From the IMG/VR virus record IMGVR_UViG_3300042197_000359, positions 1-26,560 of that record: a stretch of DNA of 26,560 nucleotides; one strand, written 5' to 3'. This DNA comes from a virus. The notes below the pieces were generated by a model that saw only the letters and a program-made list of their open reading frames with translations, searched no databases and was not told the DNA's origin. Both the position numbers and the translations under genes were made by a program. This document shows positions 25,144-26,560 of the stretch, one piece after another. Position 1 is the stretch's first letter. Each line of letters opens with the position of its first letter.

Positions 25144-26560
25144 TTATAACCTCCTTAATGACATAACAGAACTAACTATGTTGGAAACCAGGATTACTGG
25201 GATAATGACTTCTTGAGCCTTTTCCCTCTGATCATCCGTCATATCTTTACCCCATTCTGATGGGCTAAATACTTGATCAAAATTTATTTCTGTCAAAAAC
25301 CCTAATGGATCTGACAAAAATGCTTCTGTTTGAAGTTCAGTAATAGCATCTGCCAGCGTGTATGGCATATTAGCGTTTTCATTGTCTGATGACATTTCTG
25401 CAAATTGAACCACTGCTGCAGCAACTGAAGGATTGTCTTTTGCCATTTCAGCAATTAATGCAATTTCTTCTGTTTTAACTCCAAGATCTGAAGCAAAAGA
25501 TTTTTTATTTTCTGGAGATAATTCAATTAAAAGATTGGATACAGCAGCCATTAATCTAGAATCATTTACACTAATTAGTTTATTTAATTTATTGAGTTCT
25601 TCTTCTGATATACCGTTTTGATTTATATCATCCATGTTATCATTATCAGATGGTGGACCTACAACTTCTTCGTCAACAGGTTGCTCAGGTTCAGATTCTT
25701 GATCTGGATTTGTTTCCTCTGGCTGAGATGAAGGCTCTTCTGAGGGCTCTGGAGTTGGATCAGTCTCTTCGCTCTCCCCATCTGTGGTATCAGGGCTTGG
25801 AGAAGGAGTGGACTCATCTGGTTCAGTTTGCTCAGGATCATCAGGAAATCTTGGATCCTCTGGAGTAATTACTTCTGGTTCTACTTCAACATCTGGATCT
25901 GGAAAATCTGGTTCTTCTGTTGGTTCAGGTTCATGTTCTTCTGTCGGCTCAGTAGTTGGTTCTGGTTCTGGCTCATTAACTTCTTCGCCATTTATTGCTG
26001 CAATAAGATTATTAAGATTGGCAATGTCATTTGCTAGGGTAACTGCTTCAACAATTTCTGCTTGTACTTCTTCTGGAGTCAATGGCTCTTCTGTGGGTGT
26101 TGGCGTAGGCTCTGGAATTGGTTCTGGTGCTAAGGTTGGAGTTGGATCTCCAGCCTGTATTTGCGTAGCACCCCATGCTTCAAGAGAAACTATTGAGCCA
26201 TCATGCAGACGAACTCCAGTTCTAAGATTTTGATACTCAGGTCCTTGATAACTATACGAAACTGCCAAGCCACCAGTATTAGTAATAGCCACTAATATAT
26301 TTACTGTGCTTGGTTGTGCCCCATAGTTACCGTATGGAACCATGTTAAGATTTAATTGAAATCCGCCCTCTGAATAATATATATCTAAACCAGTTGTATT
26401 GCTTACTCCTGGAAACCAGTCCATTGAATATAAAGAGATAGATGGTGTATTTGGATAAGCCCAGTATGTATTATCTGGTTGTCCAAATGTAATTATAGAG
26501 TTTGTTGTTGCATAAATGTTTTCATACTGTACCCCGTCAAAAGTAACGGTGGTTGCAATT
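25144..26560 (-). CDS. long Pro/Glu-rich protein with C-terminal hydrophobic helix, 5' end missing
   Basis: The frame stays open to the window edge, past an internal ATG at 26424. Visible part: a beta-rich N-terminal section (YWAYPNTPSISLYSMDWFPG...GVRLHDGSIVSLEAWG), then about 150 residues of P/E/T-rich linker (EPTPTPTEEP type), then a helical part (VNDSRLMAAVSNLLIELSPENKK...) and a hydrophobic C-terminal segment (EVIIPVILVSNIVSSVMSL). A virion or surface-fibre-like protein with extended stalk is likely. The missing N-terminus prevents a family call. It directly precedes the membrane protein gene. Confidence 0.65.
   Translation of the reverse strand, partial: IATTVTFDGVQYENIYATTNSIITFGQPDNTYWAYPNTPSISLYSMDWFPGVSNTTGLDIYYSEGGFQLNLNMVPYGNYGAQPSTVNILVAITNTGGLAVSYSYQGPEYQNLRTGVRLHDGSIVSLEAWGATQIQAGDPTPTLAPEPIPEPTPTPTEEPLTPEEVQAEIVEAVTLANDIANLNNLIAAINGEEVNEPEPEPTTEPTEEHEPEPTEEPDFPDPDVEVEPEVITPEDPRFPDDPEQTEPDESTPSPSPDTTDGESEETDPTPEPSEEPSSQPEETNPDQESEPEQPVDEEVVGPPSDNDNMDDINQNGISEEELNKLNKLISVNDSRLMAAVSNLLIELSPENKKSFASDLGVKTEEIALIAEMAKDNPSVAAAVVQFAEMSSDNENANMPYTLADAITELQTEAFLSDPLGFLTEINFDQVFSPSEWGKDMTDDQREKAQEVIIPVILVSNIVSSVMSLRRL

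Noticed and set aside
25300-25328. TTGACA-like site on the minus strand within the Pro/Glu-rich gene
   Set aside because: The -10 position reads AGTATT, and no gene start follows.
25784-26233. Rightward Gly/Ser/Val-rich 149-codon ORF
   Set aside because: It is the antisense shadow of the Pro/Glu-rich linker of the leftward gene.
1-26560. Insertion sequences, integrase or attachment sites
   Set aside because: No transposase or integrase motif and no terminal inverted repeats were seen; the tRNA ends show no duplicated att-like core.

Overview
The window looks like part of the genome of a double-stranded DNA phage of a low-GC actinobacterium. This is inferred from gene content, with no database search. 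The actinobacterial signs are a WhiB-type Fe-S regulator, a DUF7455-like zinc protein, a proteasome-like peptidase and many mRNAs that appear leaderless. The phage signs are densely packed short genes with 1-11 base overlaps, a CHAP endolysin, holin-like membrane proteins, an SSB, a small tRNA cluster, an Api92-type protein and many short conserved phage hypotheticals. The DNA is AT-rich, which would fit freshwater actinobacteria, but the host cannot be fixed from the sequence.

Layout. Positions 1-2320 hold a rightward run of small early-type genes. A GC-rich triple hairpin (1717-1808) splits the run. Positions 2321-3110 carry no convincing gene. This stretch has six same-strand ATTACGA motifs, a duplicated 16-bp element, two perfect DnaA boxes (2998-3018) and two divergent consensus promoters, so it is a candidate replication origin. 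Positions 3111-10235 are rightward: a sulfotransferase, many tiny zinc-finger proteins, SSB, a 2-oxoglutarate oxygenase, tRNA-Met(CAU) touching a start codon, an APS kinase-nucleotidyltransferase fusion and a DUF2061 protein. Positions 10199-14230 form a mixed-strand surface-glycan island with glycosyltransferases and methyltransferases. From 14298 to the end everything runs leftward: holin-like and XapX membrane proteins, a pyrimidine-dimer glycosylase-like protein, WhiB, thioredoxin, a staphylococcal-type nuclease, FmdB, Hsp20, five tRNAs (Thr, Gly, Glu, Asp, Asn), a secreted subtilisin-like protease, the proteasome-like protein, a DUF6065-like protein, the endolysin with membrane proteins and a lipoprotein, and the 3' part of a long Pro/Glu-rich protein.

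How the genes may work together. APS kinase (PAPS synthesis) and a PAPS-dependent sulfotransferase in one phage, together with glycosyltransferases, methyltransferases and an oxygenase, suggest a sulfation and glycan-modification programme. About fourteen genes begin 5-7 bases after a -10 box (TATAAT, TATACT or similar), so leaderless translation seems to be a general expression strategy here. Two promoter-driven non-coding transcripts carry CCTTTCT or CCTCC motifs that match the anti-Shine-Dalgarno tail of 16S rRNA. Together these form the most unusual hypothesis in the window: phage RNAs able to mask SD-led messages while leaderless phage messages escape.
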